64,000 nucleotides of DNA from DATATB01 sp036268995 (lineage in GTDB: Bacteria > Planctomycetota > Planctomycetia > Pirellulales > PNKZ01): the NCBI GenBank assembly GCA_036268995.1, contig DATATB010000185.1, positions 19,978 to 83,977 on the forward strand, written 5' to 3'. Shown here piece after piece: positions 1 through 8,195 of the stretch; positions within the stretch are counted from its first letter, which is position 1, and each line of letters begins with the position of its first letter. A program made the position numbers and the translations under genes. The notes beneath the pieces were generated by a model. It saw only the letters and a list, made by a program, of their open reading frames with translations. It was not told the DNA's origin and did no database searches.

Positions 1-1422
1 CGTCAGCTTCGCCAGCTTGAAATCGGGATCAGAGGCCGCCAGTGTCAGCCGTAGCGAGCCGCTCTCGGCCATCGACAGTTCTTGTTTCGGATCGAGCTGC
101 GGCTGCACGAACGCCACTTCGGGCGGCAAATCGGCCACGACTTCGATCTTGTAGCGAATCGGCGCGACGTCGTCGGACGAATGTCCCTGGCGATCGGTGA
201 AGACCAGATAGTAGGCGGTGTGCTCCGGCTTGCCGTCCTTGATTGCCAGAGTGAAGCTATACGAAGCCTCGCGCCCGCTCGACGACATGCGAACGCCAGC
301 CGAGCCTCCGTCGTCGAATCGCACGTGGGCAGTCTTGATCGGGTGCGTGGTCTTGGCGTGCAGCGTGACCGTCGTGCCTTCGATGGCCTGCAAGTCACCC
401 TGCCGCTCGGTCGTGCGCGGGGGCAGCTCGGTGTAGGCCGGATAACGATAGTCGACGCGCTCGACGCTGATGGCTGGAGCGATGAGCGCCTGCACCTGGT
501 ACACGCGCGAAATGGCGTCGCCAGCCACGATGCGATACGACAGGTCTTGCTGCAAGCCCGACCCGCCGTCGGGCAAGTCGGCCGCGTAGCGGTAGCTGTT
601 GTCGGGCAATTCCATGCGGATGGGCTGATCCACCAACTGGCCGTCGGCCGTCGAGTAGTAGATCGTCACCGGCTCGCCCGGCTCGAGGCCTTCGACCAGC
701 GCACTGACGCGGACGCGTCGTTCCTGCAATTGCTGACTGTCACCCGGCTGCACGTCGTCGATCTGCACGCGCGTCGGCACGGCCAGGTCGGCCCAGGGAT
801 CAATCACGCGGCCGATCGACCGCAACGGGTCCTTGGGCGACAGCACTTTGTACAAGCAGAAGGCCACGACCAGGACCGCCAGCACGTAACCCAGCTTGAC
901 CAGGCGCGAACCGTCGACGGCCGACTCCACGGTGACCTGCGTCAGATCGTTGGCCGCCTGGTGTTGCATGCCTTCGTACACCACCGTCGGCAGCTCGTTG
1001 GCCCGGCCACGCAGCAGCAACAGATTGATCAGGCTGTTTTTGAGCGCCGGCCGGCTCTGCTCGATGGCCCGAGCGGCATACAGCGGATTGACCCGGCGCA
1101 TCAGCAGCGGGACGACATACGCCAGCCCATAGCCGCCGAAGGCCAGTACGAACACGCCCAGCGCGGCCAGGCGCCCGCCGAAGCCCAGCCCGTGCGGCAT
1201 GATCCAATGATCGACCAGCACCATCAGCGCCAGATAGGCCAGCGAGCCGACCGACAGCACCAGCACGGCCACGGCCAGTTCGATGGCGTGCAACTGCTGC
1301 CGGGTTTTTTGCAGCTTCTGCTCGATATAGCGATCGCACTCGACCGGCAATTGGCCTGCGGCCGAGGCCGACTGGCCGGCCGCCGAAGTTTTGGAATTGC
1401 GATTGCCGGCCGGTGATGCCAT
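1..1422 (-). CDS. Large membrane-anchored protein, 3' end beyond window
   Basis: This frame stays open from an ATG at 1422 to the window edge, giving 474 visible residues and no stop, so the gene is cut off. Hydrophobic segments lie at about residues 48-70, 85-107 and 175-194. The region after residue 205 is hydrophilic and beta-rich, resembling repeated Ig-like modules (for example PTRVQIDDV and SVERVDYRYPAY). The layout resembles the long DUF4175-like proteins that planctomycetes often encode beside MoxR ATPase and DUF58/von Willebrand genes, but those partners would lie outside the window. The first domain probably sits in the inner membrane and the rest faces the periplasm. Function unknown; the family call is from memory of layout only. 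Confidence 0.75.
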   Translation of the reverse strand, partial: MASPAGNRNSKTSAAGQSASAAGQLPVECDRYIEQKLQKTRQQLHAIELAVAVLVLSVGSLAYLALMVLVDHWIMPHGLGFGGRLAALGVFVLAFGGYGLAYVVPLLMRRVNPLYAARAIEQSRPALKNSLINLLLLRGRANELPTVVYEGMQHQAANDLTQVTVESAVDGSRLVKLGYVLAVLVVAFCLYKVLSPKDPLRSIGRVIDPWADLAVPTRVQIDDVQPGDSQQLQERRVRVSALVEGLEPGEPVTIYYSTADGQLVDQPIRMELPDNSYRYAADLPDGGSGLQQDLSYRIVAGDAISRVYQVQALIAPAISVERVDYRYPAYTELPPRTTERQGDLQAIEGTTVTLHAKTTHPIKTAHVRFDDGGSAGVRMSSSGREASYSFTLAIKDGKPEHTAYYLVFTDRQGHSSDDVAPIRYKIEVVADLPPEVAFVQPQLDPKQELSMAESGSLRLTLAASDPDFKLAKLT

Positions 1423-1536
1423 AGGTCGTTGCGAGCGGAAAGGACGCTGGAGTTCGGCCAGTGCATTATAGCCGCGCCACGGCAAACGGGTGAAATGTCC
1501 CCTCAAGCAGGTGGAATCGAGGGCGAAAAGAACGCA

Positions 1537-1689
1537 TTTTTCCGTAGCCCAGTCCTTCAGGACTGGGTTTTTGGGGGCCGCGCCAATGCCATCGCCCGAT
1601 TCGATGCGGCCGTCGGCCGCATCGAATCGGGCGATGGCTCGCGCGTTCGGTCGCGGAACCCAGTCCTGAAGGACTGGGCTACGGAAAAC
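1537..1689. repeat. Nested palindromic element, REP pair family 1, copy 1
   Basis: Two REP-like palindromes face outward (1542-1569 and 1658-1685). Each reads GTAGCCCAGTCC, a TTCA loop, then GGACTGGG from its own strand. Between them is a 25-bp perfect inverted repeat (1588-1612 against 1614-1638). The whole block could fold into a long three-part cruciform or RNA structure. A second copy with different arm bases is at 5709-5860. No gene lies between 1423 and 1715. Confidence 0.9.
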
Positions 1690-1715
1690 GCCCCTAAACA
1701 GCGATCCGCTTCGCG

Positions 1716-2504
1716 CTAGTACGGAAATCGCTCGTCGAGCTTGCTGGCCGAGAGTTCGACCAGGAAGCCGGATAGCCGCTCGACGAGCCGGGCCATCATT
1801 TGCCGGCCCTTTTCGGCCGTGGCCGGGTGCGGGTTGCCGGCGCCGCTGTTGGTCGTGAGCAAATGCCAGGGCCGCGTGATGGTCACCCAGCCGCGATTGA
1901 CCGCCTCGAACCGCGTGTCCGCCATGCGACCCTCGTCGGCCGCCAGGCTGCCGTCGGCACGCCGCGCGACCAGGTGCGGGTGGCAGGCCAGGATGACTGA
2001 TGTCTCCATCTCGCCGGCGTGGTCGCCAGCATCGTCGAAGATCTCGTGCTCAATGTCTGCCAGCACGCGATACCAATTGCACAGAAACAATTGCGAGCCG
2101 CCGCGGCCGTGTAGCTCGCGCAGCAGCGGCTTGAGATCGTTGCCGCCGTGACTGTTCAAGAGCACGATCTTGCGAACGCCGTGATGCACCAGCGAATCGA
2201 CCAGGTCGGTAATCACGCGCCCCAGCGTCGATGGGTTGACGTTCATCGCCAGCGGAAAATTCATCTGGTTGGTTTCGGTGCCATAGGGCATCGTCGGCAG
2301 CAGCACGACGCGGGCACCCTGCTCGTGAGCCGCTGCGCAAATCTGCTCGCCCACCGCGTCGGCCTCGAGCGTGTCGGTGCCGTAGGGCAGGTGCAAGTTG
2401 TGCGGCTCGGTCGCGCCCAGCGGCAGCACGGCCACTTCGTAGGGATGCTCTTTCACATAGCCGTAGTTGGTCTCGGCCAGAATCCAAGGGCGAGCGGTGG
2501 GCAT
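1716..2504 (-). CDS. Creatininase-family amidohydrolase
   Basis: The 262-residue protein matches the creatininase/formamide-hydrolase family, which cleaves C-N bonds with a divalent-metal centre. Motifs are GATEPHNLHLP (residues 30-40, with E33 and H38), D44 in YGTDT, NSHGGND (117-123) and HAGEMETS (162-169), which supply the expected Glu/His/Asp metal ligands. I chose the ATG at 2504. A longer frame reaches 2600 but its first 32 codons are translated MITE-like repeat. No signal peptide, so cytoplasmic. Substrate is not predictable; family members act on creatinine, formylated intermediates and mycofactocin precursors. The gene stands alone between two repeat elements. Confidence 0.88.
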   Translation of the reverse strand: MPTARPWILAETNYGYVKEHPYEVAVLPLGATEPHNLHLPYGTDTLEADAVGEQICAAAHEQGARVVLLPTMPYGTETNQMNFPLAMNVNPSTLGRVITDLVDSLVHHGVRKIVLLNSHGGNDLKPLLRELHGRGGSQLFLCNWYRVLADIEHEIFDDAGDHAGEMETSVILACHPHLVARRADGSLAADEGRMADTRFEAVNRGWVTITRPWHLLTTNSGAGNPHPATAEKGRQMMARLVERLSGFLVELSASKLDERFPY

Positions 2505-2526
2505 GGGCGACTCGATCGGGCGACTT

Positions 2527-2631
2527 AAGGATCGACTGAAAAACAACTTCTCCACAACCCCTCTCCCCTTTGTGGGAGAGGGTAGGGTGAGGGGGCCCAA
2601 AAAATAACGAAGTTGTTTTTCAGTCGATCTT
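2527..2631. repeat. MITE-like element, copy A
   Basis: About 105 bp bounded by 23-bp terminal inverted repeats (AAGGATCGACTGAAAAACAA at the left end, its complement at the right). The interior is a second C-rich/G-rich palindrome, CCCCTCTCCC against GGGAGAGGG. Related copies lie at 16661-16760 and 26533-26635. The stop codon of the small membrane protein gene starts on its last base. Confidence 0.85.
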
Positions 2632-2846
2632 CAGCGCCGCAGGCTGGAGTGATAAATGACCCAATACACGGCAACCGCCGGCAAGCCGCCCAACAGCGCC
2701 GTCAGCGTCCAGACGGTCGGCGAAATCGCCAGCGGCTGCACTCGGCCCGTGTCCAGACGATTGGCGTCGTCGTAAACGGCCATCGCCAGCGCCACGTGCA
2801 CGACAATCGTCAGCACGCTAATCAGCAATCCGAAGGCGATGGTCAC
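2631..2846 (-). CDS. Small two-helix membrane protein
   Basis: The 71-residue protein starts at a GTG (2846) and has two hydrophobic stretches, residues 3-25 and about 42-63, separated by a polar loop (VYDDANRLDTGR). This suggests a hairpin in the inner membrane. The gene is 33 bp downstream of the DUF1570-like gene on the same strand and may be co-transcribed with it. No family is recognised. Coding status is supported by the clean two-helix pattern and the context rather than by homology. Confidence 0.55.
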   Translation of the reverse strand: MTIAFGLLISVLTIVVHVALAMAVYDDANRLDTGRVQPLAISPTVWTLTALLGGLPAVAVYWVIYHSSLRR

Positions 2847-2879
2847 GGCATCCCAATCCTGGTCTTCAACCGGCCCGGG

Positions 2880-4358
2880 TTAATCGCTACGGCCGGTGGC
2901 GGTCGCCTGCACAAACGCCCGATATTCGGCATCCAGCCGCGGATAATCGCTGCCGGTGAGCTGCGCGAGGGTTCCGGGCCGGTCGCGGCCAGTATAGATG
3001 GCGACCAGGTAGGCGACCAGCGTGTCGCGAAAGCGGCCATCGCCGTCGAATACCAGGAAATAGGTCAGGCCCGAGGCCTCGGTGTACAAGCTGCGGATGC
3101 GCTCGTCGTGTTGCAGACGATCCATGCTCATATCCGCCAATTCAGCCAGCGGCACGTAGAAGTGATCGACCAGCAGGCGCTGTCGTGCGCCGCCCAAGCG
3201 TATGGCATTCAGTCCGCCGAGCACGCAAAAACCGTCGCGCTCGACGAGCGACTCCATGAAACAGGCGACGCCCTCGAGTACCCAGAAATTGGCCTCGCGG
3301 CCCGGCAGCGGCACGACGGGACGCATCTCGTTGAAAAGCTGATGCGTGGCCTCGTGGTAAACGATGCTGTCGTCCGGCTCGGCGGGAACGAAGAAGTAGG
3401 CCTTGCGCTGCGGCGGGTAGTAATAGCCCGTGGTCATGCCCACGCGGGGATCGATTTTTTGCATCTCGGCGACGTACTCATCGCGATCGCGGAAATAAAT
3501 CACCTGGTGGCGCGCCGGGCGGCGAGCCTCGACCGCGCCGCCGGCAAACGCCCGGCGCAGCTCGGATTCGCTCACGTAAAACGTCACGAATAGCTGCTGC
3601 CAGGCTCGATACAGCCGCTCGAGCCGCGTGGCCATCCGCACGCCTTCTTCCAGGCTGTGGTCAGTGCGCACGTGGTAGTGTTCCGTCTCGATGTCCCAGC
3701 CGTGGGCGATATCGGCGTGCCGCCGCGCGTCGTCGGCCGCCTTCGACCAACGGCCCAGTTGGTAGCGCTCGCCCGCCTCGTAACGCGCCACGCGATCTTG
3801 CAGCAGCCAACCGTATTTAGCGTGCCAGACTTTGTGCGCTCGGGCCTGGGTCGCCTCGTACGGCGTCCGCCAGCGCCCCTCGAATTGCTCGTAGCCCAAA
3901 ATGCGCCGGCCCTCGGCATGGTCCGGGTTTTCACGCACCGCGGCTGTAAGCAGCTCGAAAGCCAGCGTCGGCCGATGACCGCTCAAGGCCTGCTTCGCCA
4001 GCTCGAACAATTCCTTGGCCCGCTCTTCGCGCAATTGCCGGAAGCGGCTGCACCACTGGCGAACATCCGGCGGGGCATCGGCCGGCGGATTCCAATCCGG
4101 GCTCGCCGGCAGAATCGGAACCTCGAGCGTTACCGGCTGCGGGCGCGACACCCAGCCTCGCGTGCGAGCCGCCTGCTCCGCGAGCTTGTGCTCGTCACAC
4201 CACTTGGCCAAAGCCTCGAGCCGCGTGCGATAGTCGGCCGCCAGTTGTGCCGCTGCGGCCGCTGGAGATTGCGCCGGCGCCGCCGCTTGAACGACGGACG
4301 CAAGCGCGAGAAGAACGAGGAGCGAAGGTGCGCCGGTAGGTAAACGATTGGTTTTCAC
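2880..4358 (-). CDS. Secreted DUF1570-like metallopeptidase
   Basis: The 492-residue protein starts with a signal peptide (hydrophobic residues 10-25, likely cut after VVQAA). The middle (about 110-175) is helical and TPR-like. The C-terminal half contains HEATH at 335-339, an HExxH zinc motif, followed by LEGVACFMES with E362 as the likely third ligand, a gluzincin arrangement. This matches DUF1570-type proteins abundant in planctomycetes, usually annotated only as hypothetical. Export to the periplasm or beyond is likely. Peptidase activity is inferred from the motif and has not been shown for the family to my knowledge. The upstream DNA (4361-4400) carries a CACAGAG-type low-complexity repeat. 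Confidence 0.82.
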   Translation of the reverse strand: MKTNRLPTGAPSLLVLLALASVVQAAAPAQSPAAAAAQLAADYRTRLEALAKWCDEHKLAEQAARTRGWVSRPQPVTLEVPILPASPDWNPPADAPPDVRQWCSRFRQLREERAKELFELAKQALSGHRPTLAFELLTAAVRENPDHAEGRRILGYEQFEGRWRTPYEATQARAHKVWHAKYGWLLQDRVARYEAGERYQLGRWSKAADDARRHADIAHGWDIETEHYHVRTDHSLEEGVRMATRLERLYRAWQQLFVTFYVSESELRRAFAGGAVEARRPARHQVIYFRDRDEYVAEMQKIDPRVGMTTGYYYPPQRKAYFFVPAEPDDSIVYHEATHQLFNEMRPVVPLPGREANFWVLEGVACFMESLVERDGFCVLGGLNAIRLGGARQRLLVDHFYVPLAELADMSMDRLQHDERIRSLYTEASGLTYFLVFDGDGRFRDTLVAYLVAIYTGRDRPGTLAQLTGSDYPRLDAEYRAFVQATATGRSD

Positions 4359-4463
4359 TACAGAGACACAAAGGCACAGAGAAAATGAAGGGGAGAAGAA
4401 AGTTCCGGCGGATGGATTAACCGTATTTACTCTACCACGGCGGGAGCGACAACGTCGTCAAAC

Positions 4464-4525
4464 AAAGCCGCGACCGGTGGTCGCGGGAATTGCGGCACGG
4501 GCCCGCGACCAGCAGTCGCGGCTTT
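4464..4525. repeat. Inverted pair of GCCGCGACC palindromes
   Basis: AAAGCCGCGACCGGTGGTCG at the left faces its near-complement at the right (arm variant GCCGCGACTGCTGGTCGC). Each half is itself a palindrome. A related single unit occurs at 22051-22070. It lies between two minus-strand genes. Confidence 0.75.
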
Positions 4526-4531
4526 ATGCGC

Positions 4532-5533
4532 TTACGCGTGATCGGCAAACGCTGCGTCGAACGCCCGGCCGCTGGGGGCGAAATCGAGCCGCTTGACGAA
4601 TTCGCACGCCTCACGCGCTCCGGCCTCGCGATCCATTCCCACGTCTTCCCATTCGACCGACAGCGGGCCTTGATAGTTGATGGCGTTGAGCGCGCGGATG
4701 ATTTCCTCAAAGTTCACGCCGCCGCGGCCGGGCGAGCGAAAATCCCAGCCGCGCCGCGGATCGCCGAAGTTCAGATGGCTGCCGAGAATGCCGCTGCGGC
4801 CGTTGAGCGTGACGATCGCATCCTTGATATGCACGTGATAGATGCGGTCGGGAAAGGCCCGCAGGAATTCCACCGGGTCGACCCCCTGCCACAGCAGATG
4901 GCTAGGGTCGAAGTTGAAGCCGAACTCCGGCCGATGGTCCAAGGCCGCCAGCGCCCGCTCGGCGCTGTGCAGATCGAAGGCAATCTCGGTCGGGTGCACT
5001 TCCAAGGCGAAGCGCACGCCGCACTGGGCAAACACATCCAGGATGGGATTGAACCGCTCGGCCAGCAGCCGGTAGCCGGCCTCGATCATTTCGTCGCTGG
5101 CCGGCGGAAACGAATACAGCAAATGCCAGATGCTCGAACCGGTGAAGCCGTTGACGACGCCCACGCCCAGTTGCTGGGCCGCCCGGGCCGCGTTCTTCAA
5201 TTCCTCTGCCGCCCGGGCATTGACGCCGTCGCTCTTGCCATCGCCCCACACGTGCGGCGGCAAAATGGCCCGATGCCGCTCATCGACGCGATCGAGCACG
5301 GCCTGTCCCACGAGGTGGGCGCTGATGGCGTGCACCTGCAAGTCGTGGCGTTCGAGCACGTCGCGCTTGGCCCGGCAATAAGCCTTGTCGGCCAGGGCCT
5401 TGTCCACCTCGAAGTGGTCGCCCCAACAGGCCAGCTCCAAACCCTGGTAGCCAAACTCGGCAGCCTTGCGGGCCAGGTCTTCCAGCTTCAGATCGGCCCA
5501 TTGGCCCGTAAACAGCGTCACCGGTCGAGCCAT
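4532..5533 (-). CDS. Sugar phosphate isomerase/epimerase (TIM barrel)
   Basis: The 333-residue protein has the xylose-isomerase-like AP-endonuclease-2 fold. Metal-binding positions expected in this fold are visible: E178 in ALEVHPTE, D209/H212 in FDPSHLLW, H233 and H235 in YHVHIKDA, and the late Glu in VEWED. No signal peptide. Such enzymes isomerise or epimerise ketoses and inositol-type compounds; the substrate cannot be read from sequence. Start ATG at 5533 follows a region free of other frames. Two more members of the superfamily are in this window (8196-8960 and 19826-20647) but are not close relatives by eye. Confidence 0.88.
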   Translation of the reverse strand: MARPVTLFTGQWADLKLEDLARKAAEFGYQGLELACWGDHFEVDKALADKAYCRAKRDVLERHDLQVHAISAHLVGQAVLDRVDERHRAILPPHVWGDGKSDGVNARAAEELKNAARAAQQLGVGVVNGFTGSSIWHLLYSFPPASDEMIEAGYRLLAERFNPILDVFAQCGVRFALEVHPTEIAFDLHSAERALAALDHRPEFGFNFDPSHLLWQGVDPVEFLRAFPDRIYHVHIKDAIVTLNGRSGILGSHLNFGDPRRGWDFRSPGRGGVNFEEIIRALNAINYQGPLSVEWEDVGMDREAGAREACEFVKRLDFAPSGRAFDAAFADHA

Positions 5534-5708
5534 GCGTCATCTCCACTGCAACATCCGCGGTATGAAAGGGCCTTATTCTGCGCCGACAGGCCTGGGAAAC
5601 GCAATGCTGCGGCGACCCATCGCAGGCCCAGTTAGCCGGTATGCTATAATCCAGCAAGAGAGAACCGCTACGTGCAAGCATCCTATTGGTAGGTGCCACG
5701 AGGCGGCT

Positions 5709-5860
5709 TTTTTCCGTAGCCCAGCCCTTTTAGGGCTGGGGCCACGCGAGCGCGAGAACCTTTCCCGTTCCGATGCGGCCACGGGCCGCATCGGAACGGG
5801 AAAGGGGAATCCGGGAACCGCCAGTAAACCCAGCCCTCGAAGGGCTGGGCTACGGAAAGT
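5709..5860. repeat. Nested palindromic element, REP pair family 1, copy 2
   Basis: Same architecture as 1537-1689: outward-facing GTAGCCCAGCCC palindromes (5714-5740 and 5827-5855) around a 22-bp perfect inverted repeat (5759-5780 against 5784-5805). Relative to copy 1 the arms carry paired changes that keep base pairing. It sits just upstream of the secreted protein gene at 5905. Confidence 0.9.
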
Positions 5861-5904
5861 TCTTCACAGGCCTGCACATCTGCCAGCACCGTTTCGGGTT
5901 CAAT

Positions 5905-6942
5905 ATGCAGCTTGCCATCGTGAATCCAATTGTTGCGGCGCTGACCGTGCTGGTGTTGACCCACACGGCCGTGGCTGCACCGCGCGTCGAGATGGTGCTG
6001 GTGGGCTCGGGCGGGCTGCCGACGGGCACGCGCGAGTGGTATCAGATCCTGGTCGAGGCCCGTGTCGATAGTCTGCAAATCCGCCAGCCGGCCGGCGCCG
6101 ATACGCCGAAAATCGACGTGGCCGGCACCACGGCCGATCCTGTTTATCGCGTCACGGGGCTGATTACCCCCCGCAATGAACTCGTGCTGCCCGGCGGGCG
6201 GTTTCAAGTGCGCGATCGTGGCGGCGTGGCCAAGTGGCTGGCCGTACTCCGCAGCGAAGGGCCGGCCCGAGCGCAGGGCGCCCCGCGCTTGGCCTTCGGA
6301 TTCACGCAGGAACAGCTCGTGCAGGTTTCGACCGACCTGGCCCGGCCCGTGGATTTCTCCACCAAAGGCCTGACCGCGCGGCAGGTGCTCGAGCGGCTGG
6401 GGCAAAAGCTCACCTATCCCCTGCTGGCCGGCGCTGCCGTGGCCGATCAGCTTGGCGGCGACGGATTGGCCGACGAGTTGCAGGGCATTTCGGCCGGCAC
6501 CGTGCTGGCCTGCTTGCTTAAACAGCACGCTCTGGCCCTGGTGCCCCAGCAAGATGCTCAGCATCGGCCACAGTACATGCTCCAGCCCTTGGCCGACAGC
6601 CGCGAAAGCTGGCCGATCGGTTGGCCGCTGAAGAAGGCCGAGCGCGACGTGGTGCCGGGCATGTTTGAGCTGATCAATGTCGAGATCGACGATATTCCGC
6701 TTTCACAACTGCTCTCGGTGATCGGCGAGCGGCTCAAAGTGCCCGTGCTCGTGGACCGCGCGGAGTTGGCTGCCCAGAAGATCGACTTGGGGACGAAGCG
6801 CGTGTCGCTGCCGCCGGCTCAAGCCATCTATGCCACGGTGCTGCGAAAGACGCTGTTCTCGGCCCGGCTCAAATATGAGTTGCGGCAGGACGATGCCGAG
6901 CATCCAATCATTTGGATCACGACGACGATCAAGTCGAAATAA
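5905..6942 (+). CDS. Secreted protein with STN/secretin-N-like C-terminus
   Basis: I start at ATG 5905, which opens with a signal peptide (MQLAIVNPIVAALTVLVLTH, cut near VAA). The longer frame begins inside the repeat. The 345-residue product has no recognised enzyme domain. Residues from about 240 (FELINVEIDDIPLSQLLSVI) to 335 resemble the short N-domain fold found in secretins and TonB receptors: two amphipathic strand-helix units ending in a YELRQDD/IIWITT strand. The same type of domain appears in the pair at 49906-52144. Likely periplasmic; role unknown. A repeat follows directly. Confidence 0.75.
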   Translation: MQLAIVNPIVAALTVLVLTHTAVAAPRVEMVLVGSGGLPTGTREWYQILVEARVDSLQIRQPAGADTPKIDVAGTTADPVYRVTGLITPRNELVLPGGRFQVRDRGGVAKWLAVLRSEGPARAQGAPRLAFGFTQEQLVQVSTDLARPVDFSTKGLTARQVLERLGQKLTYPLLAGAAVADQLGGDGLADELQGISAGTVLACLLKQHALALVPQQDAQHRPQYMLQPLADSRESWPIGWPLKKAERDVVPGMFELINVEIDDIPLSQLLSVIGERLKVPVLVDRAELAAQKIDLGTKRVSLPPAQAIYATVLRKTLFSARLKYELRQDDAEHPIIWITTTIKSK

Positions 6943-6948
6943 AGCCAG

Positions 6949-7058
6949 TTGAACAGAAGGCCGCGAAGGACGCTAAGGAAAGGGAGACAAGGCCGGCGGC
7001 GATCCTGCGAAACGTGTGCTGCCGCGTGCCTTCGCGCTCTTTGCGATCTTCTGTTCAA
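6949..7058. repeat. Inverted GAACAGAAG/CTTCTGTTC repeat
   Basis: TTGAACAGAAGG plus a GCGAAGGACGCTAAGG tract at the left is mirrored at the right by CCTTCGCGCTC and CTTCTGTTCAA (7029-7058). It fills the gap between two plus-strand genes. Confidence 0.7.
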
Positions 7059-7086
7059 GTTTCTTTGAGAGCGCGCGAGGACCAGG

Positions 7087-7569
7087 ATGGTAACCGGCCC
7101 ACGTATTGCCGAGACGCTGTGTCAGCTCGGCGTGACCGATGTTGTCTGGCTGCCCGACTCGCTGTTGGGCACTTGGGAAACGGCTTTGGCCGCCGAGCCG
7201 CGGCTGCGGCTATTGCGGGTTTGCCGAGAGGGCGAAGCCTGGGCGCTGGCGGCCGGCTTGCTGATCGGCGGCCGCCGGCCGCTGGTGGTCGTGCAATGCA
7301 CCGGCCTGTTCGAGTCGGGCGATGCCCTGCGCAACGTGCTCTTCGATTGGCGGCTCCCCATGTGGGCACTCGTCGGATATCGCAGTTACCTGCTGGCCGG
7401 ATCGACCGATACGGCCCGGCGCTTCACCGAGCCGGTGCTGGCCGCTTGGGGGCTCGACACACTGCTGGTCGAGTCGGACGACGGATTGGAGCGGCTGGCC
7501 GGGTTTTTTCGCAGTTGCCAGGCAGATGGGAAGCCGGGCGTGGGGTTGATTGCGGAAGGGAGAGGGTAA
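7087..7569 (+). CDS. ThDP-dependent decarboxylase, PYR-domain subunit
   Basis: The 160-residue protein is a stand-alone pyrimidine-binding (PYR) domain resembling sulfopyruvate or phosphonopyruvate decarboxylase alpha subunits. Typical features are the N-terminal GVTDVVWLPDS strand-loop and the catalytic Glu region RVCREGEAWALAAG (E48/E50), followed by glycine-rich GLLIGGRRPLVVVQ. It needs a PP-domain partner, which is encoded 39 bp downstream (7609-8175). In coenzyme M or phosphonate synthesis such pairs decarboxylate 3-sulfo- or phosphonopyruvate. No other gene of either pathway is in the window, so the substrate is open. Confidence 0.82.
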   Translation: MVTGPRIAETLCQLGVTDVVWLPDSLLGTWETALAAEPRLRLLRVCREGEAWALAAGLLIGGRRPLVVVQCTGLFESGDALRNVLFDWRLPMWALVGYRSYLLAGSTDTARRFTEPVLAAWGLDTLLVESDDGLERLAGFFRSCQADGKPGVGLIAEGRG

Positions 7570-7606
7570 GTGAATAGCGAAAAGTGGAAAGTGAAAAGTG
7601 AAAAAC
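7570..7606. repeat. Heptamer-type GTGAAAAG repeat between two subunits
   Basis: A short run of GTGAATAG, GTGGAAA and GTGAAAA units separates the PYR and PP subunit genes. Read in frame it is open (starting GTG at 7570) and could extend the PP subunit by 13 codons, but the composition is that of the intergenic repeat seen at 28196 and 63238. Confidence 0.65.
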
Positions 7607-7608
7607 GA

Positions 7609-8175
7609 ATGCCGCTGATTGCGGCGCTGGAGGTGCTGCTGGCGCTGCGGCGGGGGCGGATTGTGGTGACGACGATGGGAGCCACGCGCGAGTGGGCCAG
7701 GCTGTCGCACGATCCGCTCGACTTTCATTATTTGCCTTCGGCGATGGGGCACGCGCCGCTGCTGGGCTTGGGGCTGGCGCTGGCGCAGCCTGCGCGCGAG
7801 GTGATCGCCTTCAATGGCGACGGCGGCATGCTGATGGGTCTGGGCGGGCTGGTGACGATCGCCGCCGCACGGCCGGCGAACTACACGCTCATCGTGCTGG
7901 AAAACGGCATCTACGAAGTCACCGGCGGGCAGACGACGGCCGGCTCCGGCACCGTCGACTTTGCCGCCATGGGTTTGGCCGCCGGGCTGACGAGCGTCCG
8001 CGAGTTCGACGATCTCGATACCTGGCGGCAGTTCGCGGCTGAGTGCCTGGCGATGCCCAGTCCGCGGATGATCGTGCTGCACGTCGAGCCGGTCGGCAGC
8101 AATTATCAATTGCCAACGCTCGAGCCGGCCGCGGGACGGCTGGAGCGGTTTTGCGCGGCGCTGGCGGCGGGGTGA
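7609..8175 (+). CDS. ThDP-dependent decarboxylase, PP-domain subunit
   Basis: The 188-residue protein (ATG at 7609) is the diphosphate-binding half of a split thiamine-diphosphate enzyme. The GDG...N motif is intact: GDGGMLMG at 70-77 and the Asn in VLENG at 99, with GIYEVTGGQ closing the metal site. It pairs with the preceding PYR subunit to form an alpha/beta enzyme like sulfopyruvate or phosphonopyruvate decarboxylase. An upstream in-frame GTG at 7570 would add only repeat-derived residues (NSEKWKVKSEKR), so I rejected it. Cytoplasmic. Confidence 0.83.
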   Translation: MPLIAALEVLLALRRGRIVVTTMGATREWARLSHDPLDFHYLPSAMGHAPLLGLGLALAQPAREVIAFNGDGGMLMGLGGLVTIAAARPANYTLIVLENGIYEVTGGQTTAGSGTVDFAAMGLAAGLTSVREFDDLDTWRQFAAECLAMPSPRMIVLHVEPVGSNYQLPTLEPAAGRLERFCAALAAG

Positions 8176-8195
8176 TGCGGCGGGCGGTGCGCGTC

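Noticed and set aside
82..1416. A 444-codon plus-strand frame
   Set aside because: It mirrors the codon pattern of the minus-strand membrane protein gene and gives a low-complexity His/Gln/Arg-rich product.
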